Shown piece by piece: positions 35,413 through 44,100 of a stretch of 58,425 bases of DNA (its first letter is position 1; every line of letters begins with the position of its first letter). The stretch is taken from NCBI RefSeq assembly GCF_004121075.1, contig NZ_RHLN01000021.1, forward strand, positions 1 through 58,425. The letters are read 5' to 3'. Under the pieces are notes generated by a model, which saw only the letters and a program-made list of their open reading frames with translations, did not search any database and was not told where the DNA came from. The stretch is from Lutibacter sp. HS1-25. Its GTDB lineage: Bacteria; Bacteroidota; Bacteroidia; Flavobacteriales; Flavobacteriaceae. Both the position numbers and the translations under genes were made by a program.

Positions 35413-36267
35413 TTATAAAATTAAATTTTCTTTAATGCGATTTGCAACAATTTCAATAATTTTTTTTGCTTCTGGTTGATGATTGGTTGTTATTTGATGT
35501 GCTACACTTGTAGCCCAAGCACGCTGAACTGTTATTAATTTTTCAGGATTAATTAAATCTGAGGGTGAATTATATGCTAAATTTTTATGTTTCATTTTTT
35601 TAAGAAATATTGGTTTTATGGTTTCCCAATCTTTTTTTGAAAAATTATTTGTTAGTTCATACAAATCATAAAAATCTCTTGGAGCTGTGTAAGAACGTTG
35701 TTTTAATGCTCTCAATTTTTCAGAAACTACTTCATTTATTGCATAGCAATTTATTGTAGTTTCACCCGATAAATTATCTGAATAAGGATGAAATATCTGT
35801 TGATTAGGTGTTGGTAATAGTATTATTTCCTCTGTGCTTATTTCTAATTTTAATTTAGTATGCCATCTATTTGGTGGTAGTGGTTGTTGATTTTTTAAAT
35901 GATTTGCGCCCCAGTACTTTATTATTACCTGAAACCCTTTTGGAATTTTATTGTGTTGCAATAGCGTTATAGGTTCACAAAAAAGTTGAATGCCACTTGT
36001 GTTTGCAATTTCATCACTAATTGTTTTTAATATTTTTTCATCTAAATTAAATGTTGGTTCTATGGATGAGAAATCTAAATCTTCAGAGAATCGATAGTTT
36101 TCTATATAACATTTACGTAAACAGGTGCCGCCTTTAAAAATTAGTTTATCGCCATAGTATTTTGAAAAAACCGATAAAAAATGTCCTAATACATAGTCTT
36201 TATCTACTGTATCTGGTGGTACTTGCCACAACTGTGATTTTTCTCGTATTTCTTTTTGAAAAATCAT
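35413..36267 (-). CDS. AbiEii-type nucleotidyltransferase toxin
   Basis: 284 residues. The nucleotidyltransferase signature is clear: FKGGTCLRKCYIENYRFSED then LDFS (Gly46-Gly47, Ser61, Asp63, Asp65), as in AbiEii/AbiGii. AbiEii toxins transfer nucleotides and arrest growth on phage infection in a bacteriostatic type IV-like system. The start codon lies 1 bp after the stop of the AbiEi-like gene. The Argonaute gene starts 124 bp further down on the same strand without an obvious terminator. Confidence 0.9.
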   Translation of the reverse strand: MIFQKEIREKSQLWQVPPDTVDKDYVLGHFLSVFSKYYGDKLIFKGGTCLRKCYIENYRFSEDLDFSSIEPTFNLDEKILKTISDEIANTSGIQLFCEPITLLQHNKIPKGFQVIIKYWGANHLKNQQPLPPNRWHTKLKLEISTEEIILLPTPNQQIFHPYSDNLSGETTINCYAINEVVSEKLRALKQRSYTAPRDFYDLYELTNNFSKKDWETIKPIFLKKMKHKNLAYNSPSDLINPEKLITVQRAWATSVAHQITTNHQPEAKKIIEIVANRIKENLIL

Positions 36268-36268
36268 A

Positions 36269-37069
36269 TTAGTAATTGATTTCAGTCATTTTTAAAATTG
36301 CTTCTTCAGGTACATTTAAACGTAATTTCCAGATTGCATTAAATTCACCTTCATTAAAACCACCTGCATCTATTAGATTGTAGCGTTTATTTACTTGTTT
36401 TTGAGCATACGAAATAAACGACTTTAATTTTATAGGGTGAAATAAACTAGCCAAATAACCCAATCGTTTTGTTAAAGCAATATTGTTGTACGCTTTTGTA
36501 TAGGTAATTAAATTTGTAGGACTTAATGCTGCATTTGCGAATGCTTTTATTAAGTTTTCAAAATCACCTGCATACCGTGGTTGATCAAAACAATCAATAA
36601 GTGACATTTCAATATTGGTGATTGGATAAGCGTTATCTGCATATCCATTTTTTATTATCCCTATATTTTTTTGAGGCTTTACTGTTATAAATTGTATTTC
36701 TGTTCCAAATAAATTAATAGCACGTTTACGAGCAGTTGTTTTTATGAAAATTTTATTAGGAAAACGTTCGGTAAGTTCGTGTAAATGCAAGGCAGACCAA
36801 TAGGCTACCGCACCACCATTTGAAATAAAGGAAGCTAATACATAAGGATTGGTGTAGTTTTCTTTGGTGTATTTTCCACGCTCAATACGATTTATTAATT
36901 GTTTATCGACTAAATTTTCTAATACTTCGTTTAAATTTTTAAACTGATGGTTCATTCTATTTTCAATGTCTTGCATTAAAAAATAGGAAATTTCATAACT
37001 ATCTAACAGTTTTAAAAACTGTAGTTGTTCTTTGGTTACATTTTTTGATTTATAAACACCATCTGCCAT
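36269..37069 (-). CDS. AbiEi-type antitoxin
   Basis: 266 residues. N-terminal winged helix (NLNEVLENLVDKQLINRIER, GKYTKENYTNPYVLASFIS), then the AbiEi antitoxin domain (GGAVAYWSALHLHELTERFP, NIEMSLIDCFDQPRYAGDFE). It neutralises AbiEii and normally represses its own promoter by binding inverted repeats; AAGACC/GGTCTT at 37088-37108 is a candidate. First gene of the AbiE pair. Confidence 0.9.
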   Translation of the reverse strand: MADGVYKSKNVTKEQLQFLKLLDSYEISYFLMQDIENRMNHQFKNLNEVLENLVDKQLINRIERGKYTKENYTNPYVLASFISNGGAVAYWSALHLHELTERFPNKIFIKTTARKRAINLFGTEIQFITVKPQKNIGIIKNGYADNAYPITNIEMSLIDCFDQPRYAGDFENLIKAFANAALSPTNLITYTKAYNNIALTKRLGYLASLFHPIKLKSFISYAQKQVNKRYNLIDAGGFNEGEFNAIWKLRLNVPEEAILKMTEINY

Positions 37070-37087
37070 TGTTTTTTGTGTTGCTAA

Positions 37088-37108
37088 AAGACCTAATTAT
37101 TGGGTCTT
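37088..37108. promoter_or_regulatory. Candidate AbiEi operator
   Basis: Inverted repeat AAGACC (37088-37093) and GGTCTT (37103-37108) with 9-bp spacer, 18 bp upstream of the AbiEi ATG. Autoregulation is known for the family; binding here is inferred. Confidence 0.35.
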
Positions 37109-37163
37109 ATTGTTACGTAATGTGTAAAGTTAATTAATTTATCTAAATACACACCATTGATTT

Positions 37164-37310
37164 CTATTGTATTTTATCAAAATGATTTTCACTGAATTTT
37201 GAGTGGTGTATTCTGTGGCTGCCTTCAATGTTGTTTAATGTAAAATAAAACGTAGGTTTAATTTCTGGCCAATCAAAGGTCAGGATGTTGTATTTTAAGT
37301 GTTCTTTCAT
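37164..37310 (-). pseudogene. Argonaute 5' fragment (48 codons)
   Basis: On the minus strand, ATG 37310 begins MKEHLKYNILTFDWPEIKPT and follows the Argonaute N-terminus to HHSKFSEN, then diverges (HFDKIQ) to a stop at 37164-37166. The intact gene begins at 35288. It cannot be functional as an Argonaute, though the leader and start codon remain. Confidence 0.9.
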
Positions 37311-37340
37311 AGGTTTATTATCTTTTTTCGGGCAATTATT
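37185..37340. repeat. Argonaute-start repeat, copy 2
   Basis: 96% identical to 35163-35318 in the same orientation, 2022 bp away. The two copies bracket the AbiE pair precisely. Confidence 0.95.
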
Positions 37341-37409
37341 ATATTTTCTATTTCATTCTATATTTTTAGTTGATAGTTGATGTTTTTTAGACTTTACACT
37401 CATTGAGAT

Positions 37410-37856
37410 TTAAGGTGTTGGCTTTTGGTTATTTGTAGCTAACATTTTTACAGGATCAATTACGGGTAAAATGAGGTTGTTTAATTTTGTTTCGGATAGT
37501 TTTCCGAAAAGAATACCGCGTGCGGTTGAAAAGCTAATTCCTAAAATTGTAGCAATAAATAACCCGCTAAATATTGGTCGGTTATTGGCATCGTTTTCAT
37601 AATGATCTTTTAAATCAGTTATTTTATAATGAAAGTCGATGTTGAATTTTACCCCAATAGTAGCATCAGTTTTTAATAATAGATTGATGAGTAATTGAAT
37701 TTTTATTCGTTCATCTTCTAAATTGTGTTGCACTTTATGCGCTACATTAAAATCAAAATCAGCATCGTTATCCGTAATAGCATCGTTTATATAACTATCT
37801 ATTATTTCAATTTTAAATGGATGAATTTTAGCCGGTATTATTTTATTTTTTTCCAT
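37410..37856 (-). CDS. SecB-like chaperone of a toxin-antitoxin-chaperone module
   Basis: 148 residues. FKIEIIDSYINDAITD, DFDFNVAHKVQHN, IGVKFNIDFHYKITDL and the C-terminal ISFSTARGILFGKLSETKLN then LILPVIDP follow the strand-helix order of SecB (compare FPYARECI...TFPQLNLAPVNF of E. coli SecB). Overlap of 1 bp with the antitoxin gene. In TAC systems a SecB-like chaperone protects the antitoxin from degradation. The similarity is distant and read by eye. Confidence 0.6.
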   Translation of the reverse strand: MEKNKIIPAKIHPFKIEIIDSYINDAITDNDADFDFNVAHKVQHNLEDERIKIQLLINLLLKTDATIGVKFNIDFHYKITDLKDHYENDANNRPIFSGLFIATILGISFSTARGILFGKLSETKLNNLILPVIDPVKMLATNNQKPTP

Positions 37857-38224
37857 TATACGGCATTACTATAGTATGTGTCTTCGTATTTATCAATAGC
37901 ATTGGGCAGGTCTTTTGAGCCACCAGGGACTGAGCCTAAATAGATATATGCAGGTTCTAAGTTTAATAAATCAATGTTTAAAGCAACTTCCATTTTTGTA
38001 ATGCTTTTTAAAGTAAGGTTGTGTAAACCTGTTAACCATTTTGTAATTTCAGAAGGCTTTTTGTCTAACATTTTGGCAAATTCACCTTTTTTAATTCCTC
38101 TTTCTTTTAAAACGGTGTTTACTTTTTCAGTAATGGCTAAATTTCTTTCTAAAAATTTATCAATTTCTGGATTGGCGTTGGTTTCTAGCCAATTATCTAA
38201 ACTATTTTCTTGAGGGAAGTTCAT
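37856..38224 (-). CDS. HigA-like HTH antitoxin
   Basis: 122 residues. XRE-type helix-turn-helix at about 45-85 (KGEFAKMLDKKPSEITKWLT, LTLKSITKMEVALNI). The tail (PAYIYLGSVPGGSKDLPNAI, DKYEDTYYSNAV) is longer than in plain HigA and could be the chaperone-dependence segment of TAC antitoxins. It lies between the toxin (98 bp upstream) and the SecB-like gene. It probably represses the operon through the repeats at 38847-38894. Confidence 0.8.
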   Translation of the reverse strand: MNFPQENSLDNWLETNANPEIDKFLERNLAITEKVNTVLKERGIKKGEFAKMLDKKPSEITKWLTGLHNLTLKSITKMEVALNIDLLNLEPAYIYLGSVPGGSKDLPNAIDKYEDTYYSNAV

Positions 38225-38322
38225 TTGTTTAAATTTTATTTTTTAGCGGTAACAAATGCTGTTCGCTATTAATCATTTTCTTACGCGACAAAATTTGGAA
38301 TGCTCGTTTCATTTGTTTTTTG

Positions 38323-38850
38323 TTATTTATAGTACAATTTAAAATTGTTATCGCAATTAATTAATGTGCAATCTTCGTTCCAATTAATGTCTTTATTTTT
38401 AAAAGCTTCATCTATGGCTTTTGTAAGTTGGTTTGCTAGTATAAAGTGGTTTTTAACATTGGGACAATCTTGTGCTTTTTGAGCAGTTTTTAAACCTCCA
38501 CTGTATAAGAAAACTACATTTTCACTGGCACGAAAGCAATAGAGTCTTAAATTATTGTTTTTGTTTTTACCGTGTTCTACATAATGGGGTTCTCTGTCTT
38601 TACCAATTGGAGGTAATGCTGAGGTGTCTGAAAATTTTGCTTCATTTCTAAAAAAACGATTTTGTGCTCCATATTTTTGACCTATTAATTGTAACCATTT
38701 TAAAATGTGATACAACTTGTTTTTATTTAATGCGGTTTGTGTTTTTACAAACGCATCATAAATTGTATGTTCTTCATTATTTAAACAAACGGAATAATAC
38801 GCAACTTTTTTGTATTTAAATAACGGTTTTATGACTGCAAATGTATTCAC
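38323..38850 (-). CDS. HigB/RelE-like toxin
   Basis: 175 residues with GTG start at 38850. The C-terminal two-thirds resemble HigB/Gp49-type RNases: AQNRFFRNEAKFSDTSALPP, NLRLYCFRASENVVFLYSGG, LKTAQKAQDCPNVKNHF. The N-terminal about 50 residues are an extension. Such toxins cut mRNA on the ribosome. The order toxin-antitoxin-chaperone is that of HigBA-SecB modules. The start codon is overlapped by a candidate operator. Confidence 0.72.
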   Translation of the reverse strand: MNTFAVIKPLFKYKKVAYYSVCLNNEEHTIYDAFVKTQTALNKNKLYHILKWLQLIGQKYGAQNRFFRNEAKFSDTSALPPIGKDREPHYVEHGKNKNNNLRLYCFRASENVVFLYSGGLKTAQKAQDCPNVKNHFILANQLTKAIDEAFKNKDINWNEDCTLINCDNNFKLYYK

Positions 38851-38894
38851 TTATAAGTTAATTTACAAATTCATTTCACTTTTAAGTTAATTTT
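38847..38894. promoter_or_regulatory. Two direct repeats over the toxin start, candidate antitoxin operator
   Basis: TTCACTTATAAGTTAATTT (38847-38865) and TTCACTTTTAAGTTAATTT (38876-38894), 18/19 identical and 29 bp apart. Each holds a near-palindrome ACTTWTAAGT. The first overlaps the GTG start codon. Confidence 0.55.
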
Positions 38895-39001
38895 ATTAAC
38901 TTTTTAAAACTGTTTAGGTTGTTGTTATATCTTTTTTTGATAGCGACAGTCGCAACCTGATATTATATTTTTTGAATTTATACTTACCTTATTAAATGAC
39001 T

Positions 39002-39035
39002 GGATGTTGCATTTTAAGTGTTCTTTCATAGGTTT
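39002..39035. repeat. Argonaute-start repeat, copy 3 (34 bp)
   Basis: Exact match to 35261-35294, that is leader, ATG and first nine codons of the Argonaute. On the minus strand ATG 39029 opens a 34-codon frame that leaves the Argonaute sequence after MKEHLKCNI. Lies 29 bp past the hsdR stop. Confidence 0.92.
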
Positions 39036-39063
39036 TTTTTATCTTTTTCGTTTAAATTTTTAT

Positions 39064-42000
39064 TTACATCGTATTTATTTTTTTTTCAAAATCGTCACAT
39101 AATAGTTGTACAAGATCTTCGGTTTCTTTTATGAAAAATACACCTAACTCTTTTCTATTACGCCTGATATATTTATTGAAAATCTTTTTAAAATCTTCGT
39201 AGATTTCATCTTCATCAAAAGTTTTAGTTTTCATTTTTGCAATAATATATGTACCGTTTTCAGGTAACATAACAAAGTTGAAAAATGCTTCGATTTTGTT
39301 TTGAAAATCAATGATTAAAGCTTCAATTTCTTCTTCTTCCTCATTGCGTTTTTCTATTACAGCCAATATATCAAATTTGTATTGTTTTCCATAAGAAGGA
39401 TTTGGCTCATTAACTCCTGATTTACCTTTTGGTTTGTTTTCTTCTTCGGGAGGTGCAACAATACCGATACTATTGTCGAAATATACTTCAACATCATCTA
39501 TTAAATCTGTGTTTCCATTTATTGAATTGTATAGCACACTGTATCTATACCAAAACTCTGTAAAATATTTATCGCTATATTTTTCATCAATTTCAATAAC
39601 AAAATTTATTAAGTTTAATATTTTGAAATACTTATTGATTTTTAATTTTAGCTTTTTAGATTCTTCGGGATTGTTACGAATAAATTGTGTTACTTCATTT
39701 TCAAAATTTAAAATAGTTTCTATACTATGTTTATTACCTAATTGATATTCTTTAAATGGTTTAAAGTGATTTTTTAATAATGTATTTTGATTCAATTCAT
39801 TATAAATATCAATCATTAATTGTTCTTGACCTAAAGGGTCAAAATCACTTACAACTACATTGCTAAAATGTTCAAAGGCTTGTTTGATATTAGTAACATT
39901 TACGTTTTTATAGGATAGGTCAATAATTTTACAATCTTTCTTATATTTTGTAGTTCTGTTTACTCTTGAAATGGTTTGAATTGCATTGATACCGCTTATT
40001 TCTTTATCTAAAAATAGGGTGTGGAGTTTAGGCTCATCGAAACCTGTTTGTAATTTATCAACTACTATTATTAAACCATTTTTAATGGTCGCAAAGTTTT
40101 GTAATACTTTCTTCTCAGATAAACCATCATTTAGTGAAGAACTACTTGGGTGTTTTTGACCATCTGAACTATACACAATATAAATAGGAGCATCTTTAAA
40201 ACGACTGTATTTATTTTCTATAACTATTTCATTATAGTATTTTACAATGTATTTACGGTATTTTATAGCTGCTTTAATAGATGAAGCTGCCAACATTGCT
40301 TTTGCCGTACCTCTAATGTTATAATATACAGCGGTAACTAATCTTTTGGCAATAAATTGAGCAATAGCATCAATTCTTTTTTCATTTTCATAAATCTTTT
40401 GTTTGCTAATACGGAATTTTTTACCATTTTCATCACTACCCGTATCTGTATCGTTTGGAATACCATAACCTAAATCTTGTTCAAAACCTTGAATTTCACT
40501 TTCAGGTTTTTGAAAATACATTTTAGCTGATACAGGTACAATTCCTTTAATTGGGTTTAAGATATAGCCATCTTCAATGGCTTCTTTCATTGTGTAACTA
40601 TCAAAAGGAACCCATATTTTTTCAGCTTCTGCATATTTGTTATATTCTCCAAAACGAGCTAAAGAAACATCGCTTGGTGTTGCTGTAAAACCTATGATTA
40701 AATTTTTCTTATTGTGTGTTTTTTTGTAGTCTTTATTTGAATCAAAGCTATTTTGTAATTCATCAAAAAGGGATACCATTTCTTCGTGCTGTGTACCACT
40801 GTTTGAACGGTGTATTTCATCAATTAAAAAAGCAATACGTAAATTAGCTAATTTTGTAATAACCTCAGCATCTAAAAAATCACGGATTGAAGTAAATTTT
40901 TGAAGATTAACAACAACAATACGTTTATCAGTATTTAGTGCTTCTAAAAACGATTTTTTATTGTCTGCTTCAATGAACATACTATTGGCTATGTTCATAT
41001 TGTACATTTTGCTATCTAATTGATCACGTAATTGTACTCTATCTACTACCAACATTATTTTATCATATACAAAGGCATCGTTTTTACGTAAGTCTTTTAA
41101 TTGTAATGATGTCCAACCTATGATATTACTTTTACCAAAGCCAGCAGCATATTGTAAGAGTAGAGAGTATACGTTTTTATTATTTTGGTATTTCTGCCTT
41201 TTAGTAATTAATTCTTCTATTTGAGTTGCTCCTAAGCCTTTTTCTGTTAAATCTTTACGTAGTTTGTTTATAAAGTAATCAGGTTCATTTTCGTGGTCTA
41301 AAAATTCATCTATTTTACTTAAAATTTTATCTGTACCAAATTTTTGTTTAGGACGTGGTGCAATTAATCTACCATCGTTATGCTTGTATTCTTTTAGTTT
41401 ACCTTTTTCGGATTTTATCAATTCACGTTCAATAAAATTGTAATAAAGAATTTCTTTCTCTATCATTTTTTTACTGTACAATGCTTTAAATACTTCTTCA
41501 AAACGCTCGGTTCTTGAAGCGTTTGGATTGCGTAAAGGGTAGGCTTTTAAACCGTTTTTAATTTCTTTTTCATATTTTTCAAAATCAAATGATTTATCTT
41601 CAACACGTGCTTTAATTTCAGGAAAATGATTTGTTATATTTCTAATTACAAATGTGTCTTGAACGTCAGTTGTTGTGATGTGGATTGCTTTTTCAAATAT
41701 TTTTAGAAAATCTTTTCGTATGGTTTGTGATACATCATTGCCTTCAGCAATTTCTAAATAATTGGTAACTGCTTTTTGATAATCATTGGTAATTTTTATT
41801 TTACCGTTTTTCTTTGCGTTTTGATTGTTGTAATTAGATTTTAACTCTGAATATCCTAAAAATATTCCATTTAAGAAAAAAGTAATGTCTGGACGAAAGT
41901 TAAATTGGATTTTACCTTCATATTCATATATGTAGGGTAATTCTTGCACTACAGAAAATTGGTTTTCTTCAAACATTATATCACCGTGTGTAATGCTGCC

Positions 42001-42333
42001 ACTTGGATAAAATAAATTGATTTTTACACCTTTAAAGGTTACAGATTTGTTGCTGTTTATAAATAATGCCATATTCGCAGATTCTCCAATACGTTTGTTG
42101 AGGAACTCCATAAACTCTTGCAATAACTGTTTTTCGTTATTATCAAATTTCTTTAATAAAATACGGTAGTTTGCTTTATTTAATGACGTTTCGCTTATGA
42201 AGTATTTTAAATCTTCAACTATGAAATGTAGTTTAGAAACTGTATTTGCTTTTACTTCTTTGTATTGTAACCCATCTATACGTTGGGTAAAGAAATTCAT
42301 TAAATATTTATCTTGTAATATTAACTCGTCCAT
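39064..42333 (-). CDS. hsdR: Type I restriction endonuclease subunit R
   Basis: 1089 residues. The PD-ExK nuclease site lies at about 148-166 (RPDITFFLNGIFLGYSELK). The translocase follows: motif I is AAGFGKSN (Phe where a Ser or Thr is more usual), motif II is FLIDEIHRS and motif III FTATPS; later motifs include DKLQTGFDEPKLHTLFLD and TISRVNRT. A C-terminal helical domain binds the methylase. It cleaves unmodified DNA after ATP-driven translocation. Last gene of the hsdM-HEPN-hsdS-orf-hsdR operon. Confidence 0.96.
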   Translation of the reverse strand: MDELILQDKYLMNFFTQRIDGLQYKEVKANTVSKLHFIVEDLKYFISETSLNKANYRILLKKFDNNEKQLLQEFMEFLNKRIGESANMALFINSNKSVTFKGVKINLFYPSGSITHGDIMFEENQFSVVQELPYIYEYEGKIQFNFRPDITFFLNGIFLGYSELKSNYNNQNAKKNGKIKITNDYQKAVTNYLEIAEGNDVSQTIRKDFLKIFEKAIHITTTDVQDTFVIRNITNHFPEIKARVEDKSFDFEKYEKEIKNGLKAYPLRNPNASRTERFEEVFKALYSKKMIEKEILYYNFIERELIKSEKGKLKEYKHNDGRLIAPRPKQKFGTDKILSKIDEFLDHENEPDYFINKLRKDLTEKGLGATQIEELITKRQKYQNNKNVYSLLLQYAAGFGKSNIIGWTSLQLKDLRKNDAFVYDKIMLVVDRVQLRDQLDSKMYNMNIANSMFIEADNKKSFLEALNTDKRIVVVNLQKFTSIRDFLDAEVITKLANLRIAFLIDEIHRSNSGTQHEEMVSLFDELQNSFDSNKDYKKTHNKKNLIIGFTATPSDVSLARFGEYNKYAEAEKIWVPFDSYTMKEAIEDGYILNPIKGIVPVSAKMYFQKPESEIQGFEQDLGYGIPNDTDTGSDENGKKFRISKQKIYENEKRIDAIAQFIAKRLVTAVYYNIRGTAKAMLAASSIKAAIKYRKYIVKYYNEIVIENKYSRFKDAPIYIVYSSDGQKHPSSSSLNDGLSEKKVLQNFATIKNGLIIVVDKLQTGFDEPKLHTLFLDKEISGINAIQTISRVNRTTKYKKDCKIIDLSYKNVNVTNIKQAFEHFSNVVVSDFDPLGQEQLMIDIYNELNQNTLLKNHFKPFKEYQLGNKHSIETILNFENEVTQFIRNNPEESKKLKLKINKYFKILNLINFVIEIDEKYSDKYFTEFWYRYSVLYNSINGNTDLIDDVEVYFDNSIGIVAPPEEENKPKGKSGVNEPNPSYGKQYKFDILAVIEKRNEEEEEIEALIIDFQNKIEAFFNFVMLPENGTYIIAKMKTKTFDEDEIYEDFKKIFNKYIRRNRKELGVFFIKETEDLVQLLCDDFEKKINTM

Positions 42334-42338
42334 ATTAA

Positions 42339-42785
42339 TTAGCTGATGTAATTATTGTAAAAATCTAAAGCATTTTCGTAGCTACCTATAAAAGGTTCAG
42401 CATCTTTTTCCATATTAAAGATGGCGCTAAAAAATTTGAGAAACTGCTTTTGTGTTATGAAAACTTCTTTTAAATCTTTCACTATTAATGACTTTACTTT
42501 TGTAAGTTCATCTTCAATTAAATCTATATCGGTTTCAAATTCTAAATTTGAATGTAACTCTTCAAAATCATCAATATAATTACCTTGGTTGTTTGTTATG
42601 TGGAATATATATCGCTCACAAATAAGAGCAAAACTTGTAGCGTAAAACAAGCCTTCTTCATCTATAAAATCATTGTTATAAATAGCAGGATAACTTGTTA
42701 AGGACTTTACAATAGCGTATAAGTAAAAACATTCATTGTTGTAAGAATCTAATATTATATCAAAAGGAGTTTTGTTGTTTATCAT
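42339..42785 (-). CDS. Small acidic protein inside the type I RM operon
   Basis: 148 residues, acidic, helical, no known motif (FDIILDSYNNECFYLYAIVK, FALICERYIFHITNNQG). Two bp after hsdS and 5 bp before hsdR, so certainly co-transcribed and translationally coupled. It could be an anti-restriction control factor, a DNA-mimic-like regulator or an immunity protein for the HEPN protein of the same operon. None of these is demonstrated. Confidence 0.7.
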   Translation of the reverse strand: MINNKTPFDIILDSYNNECFYLYAIVKSLTSYPAIYNNDFIDEEGLFYATSFALICERYIFHITNNQGNYIDDFEELHSNLEFETDIDLIEDELTKVKSLIVKDLKEVFITQKQFLKFFSAIFNMEKDAEPFIGSYENALDFYNNYIS

Positions 42786-42787
42786 AA

Positions 42788-44098
42788 TTATACAGTTACT
42801 TTTATTTTACCTGTTACTACCTCATTAATTAATGTTTTGCGTAACTCTTTTAAGGTCGTAATTTGAGTTTCTATGTTTTTTACAATTTTATCTATTGTTG
42901 TTGTTTTAACATCTAAATAGTCTGCTATTTCTTGTTGTTCTTTTTTGGTAGGTGGAATAATAATTGAAAAATTATTAACCTTTTCCATCTTTAAATTAAT
43001 ACGTGTAAATCCTTTTCCTTCAACTAACATATTCTGCCTATAAGAATCACTCAATAGTAAATAATTAATAAATGATGCTTCACAATTATTATTTGTTATT
43101 CTAAAACCTTTACAAAAACTATTTAAGTAGGTTTCTTTTATATCGTCTATTAGTACTGCTGATTTCCCAATATCTTCGTAACCTTCAGAACTCATTAAAA
43201 AGAAAATATCATTTTTCTTTACTTGGTTTTGATTTTCTTGCTCTTTTATTGCGACAGTACCTAAATGATTTTGATTTAAATAGGTGTTATTAGCAATATT
43301 AGTAAAAGGAATAAAACCTCTATTGTTTGGATTGTTATCTTGATTAAAATCATTACCACTTTTACCAGATAAACCACTATATAAATAACCTATATCTTTT
43401 AATCTGTAATTTATCCAATTAGAAACCTCATTAACTAAACCTCTTGTAACAGCTTCATTAATTAATGTTTTACGATAGGCTTTAAAATGCTTTATTTTTT
43501 GTTTTAATAATTTTATTTTTTTGTCTATACCTGTGGTTTTAGCATCTAAATAATTAGCTATTTGGGTTTGTTCTTCGGGTGCAGGAAACGGTAACCCTAT
43601 ATTTAAAATTTGAGACATATTTAAAGCTTCTTTGGAAGAGCCTGCTTGAATATTCATTATATATTCTTGAATAGTACTCGACTTTAAATAATATGCGGGA
43701 TAGTCAACTTTCTTTTTTTTAAATCTCAAATAAATTATATGCTGATTTATATTTGCTGTTTTTACTGATTCAGGAAAAATACAAGTTCGACCAATTGAAG
43801 CTCCAGTAATATTTATCAAAATATCCAAAGGTTTCAACTGTGAATTTTTCATTCTATTATGTACTTCTTCTGTAATAAAAGAAACATTATCAATTTTTAA
43901 ACCATCATTATAAACATTTTGACTTCGTATAAAAGGAATACCTTCATCTACATAAGTTTCACTACCTCCTTTTGGTGTAACACCACTACCTATTTTAGTA
44001 ATAGCATCTTTTATTCTTTTAATCTCCCAATGCTCAGGAATTTCACCCAACCATTTTATACCAGAATCTTTATAATTAGTATATTTTTTTATTTCCAT
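42788..44098 (-). CDS. hsdS: Type I restriction specificity subunit S
   Basis: 436 residues from ATG 44098 (MEIKKYTNYKDSGIKWLGEI), just after the stop of the HEPN gene. Two target-recognition domains, each followed by a conserved helix: LKQKIKHFKAYRKTLINEAV and IETQITTLKELRKTLINEVV. The typical PEHWE and QIANYLD/EIADYLDVKT repeats are clear. It decides the two half-sites of the DNA target for both methylation and cleavage. Confidence 0.96.
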   Translation of the reverse strand: MEIKKYTNYKDSGIKWLGEIPEHWEIKRIKDAITKIGSGVTPKGGSETYVDEGIPFIRSQNVYNDGLKIDNVSFITEEVHNRMKNSQLKPLDILINITGASIGRTCIFPESVKTANINQHIIYLRFKKKKVDYPAYYLKSSTIQEYIMNIQAGSSKEALNMSQILNIGLPFPAPEEQTQIANYLDAKTTGIDKKIKLLKQKIKHFKAYRKTLINEAVTRGLVNEVSNWINYRLKDIGYLYSGLSGKSGNDFNQDNNPNNRGFIPFTNIANNTYLNQNHLGTVAIKEQENQNQVKKNDIFFLMSSEGYEDIGKSAVLIDDIKETYLNSFCKGFRITNNNCEASFINYLLLSDSYRQNMLVEGKGFTRINLKMEKVNNFSIIIPPTKKEQQEIADYLDVKTTTIDKIVKNIETQITTLKELRKTLINEVVTGKIKVTV

Positions 44099-44100
44099 AT

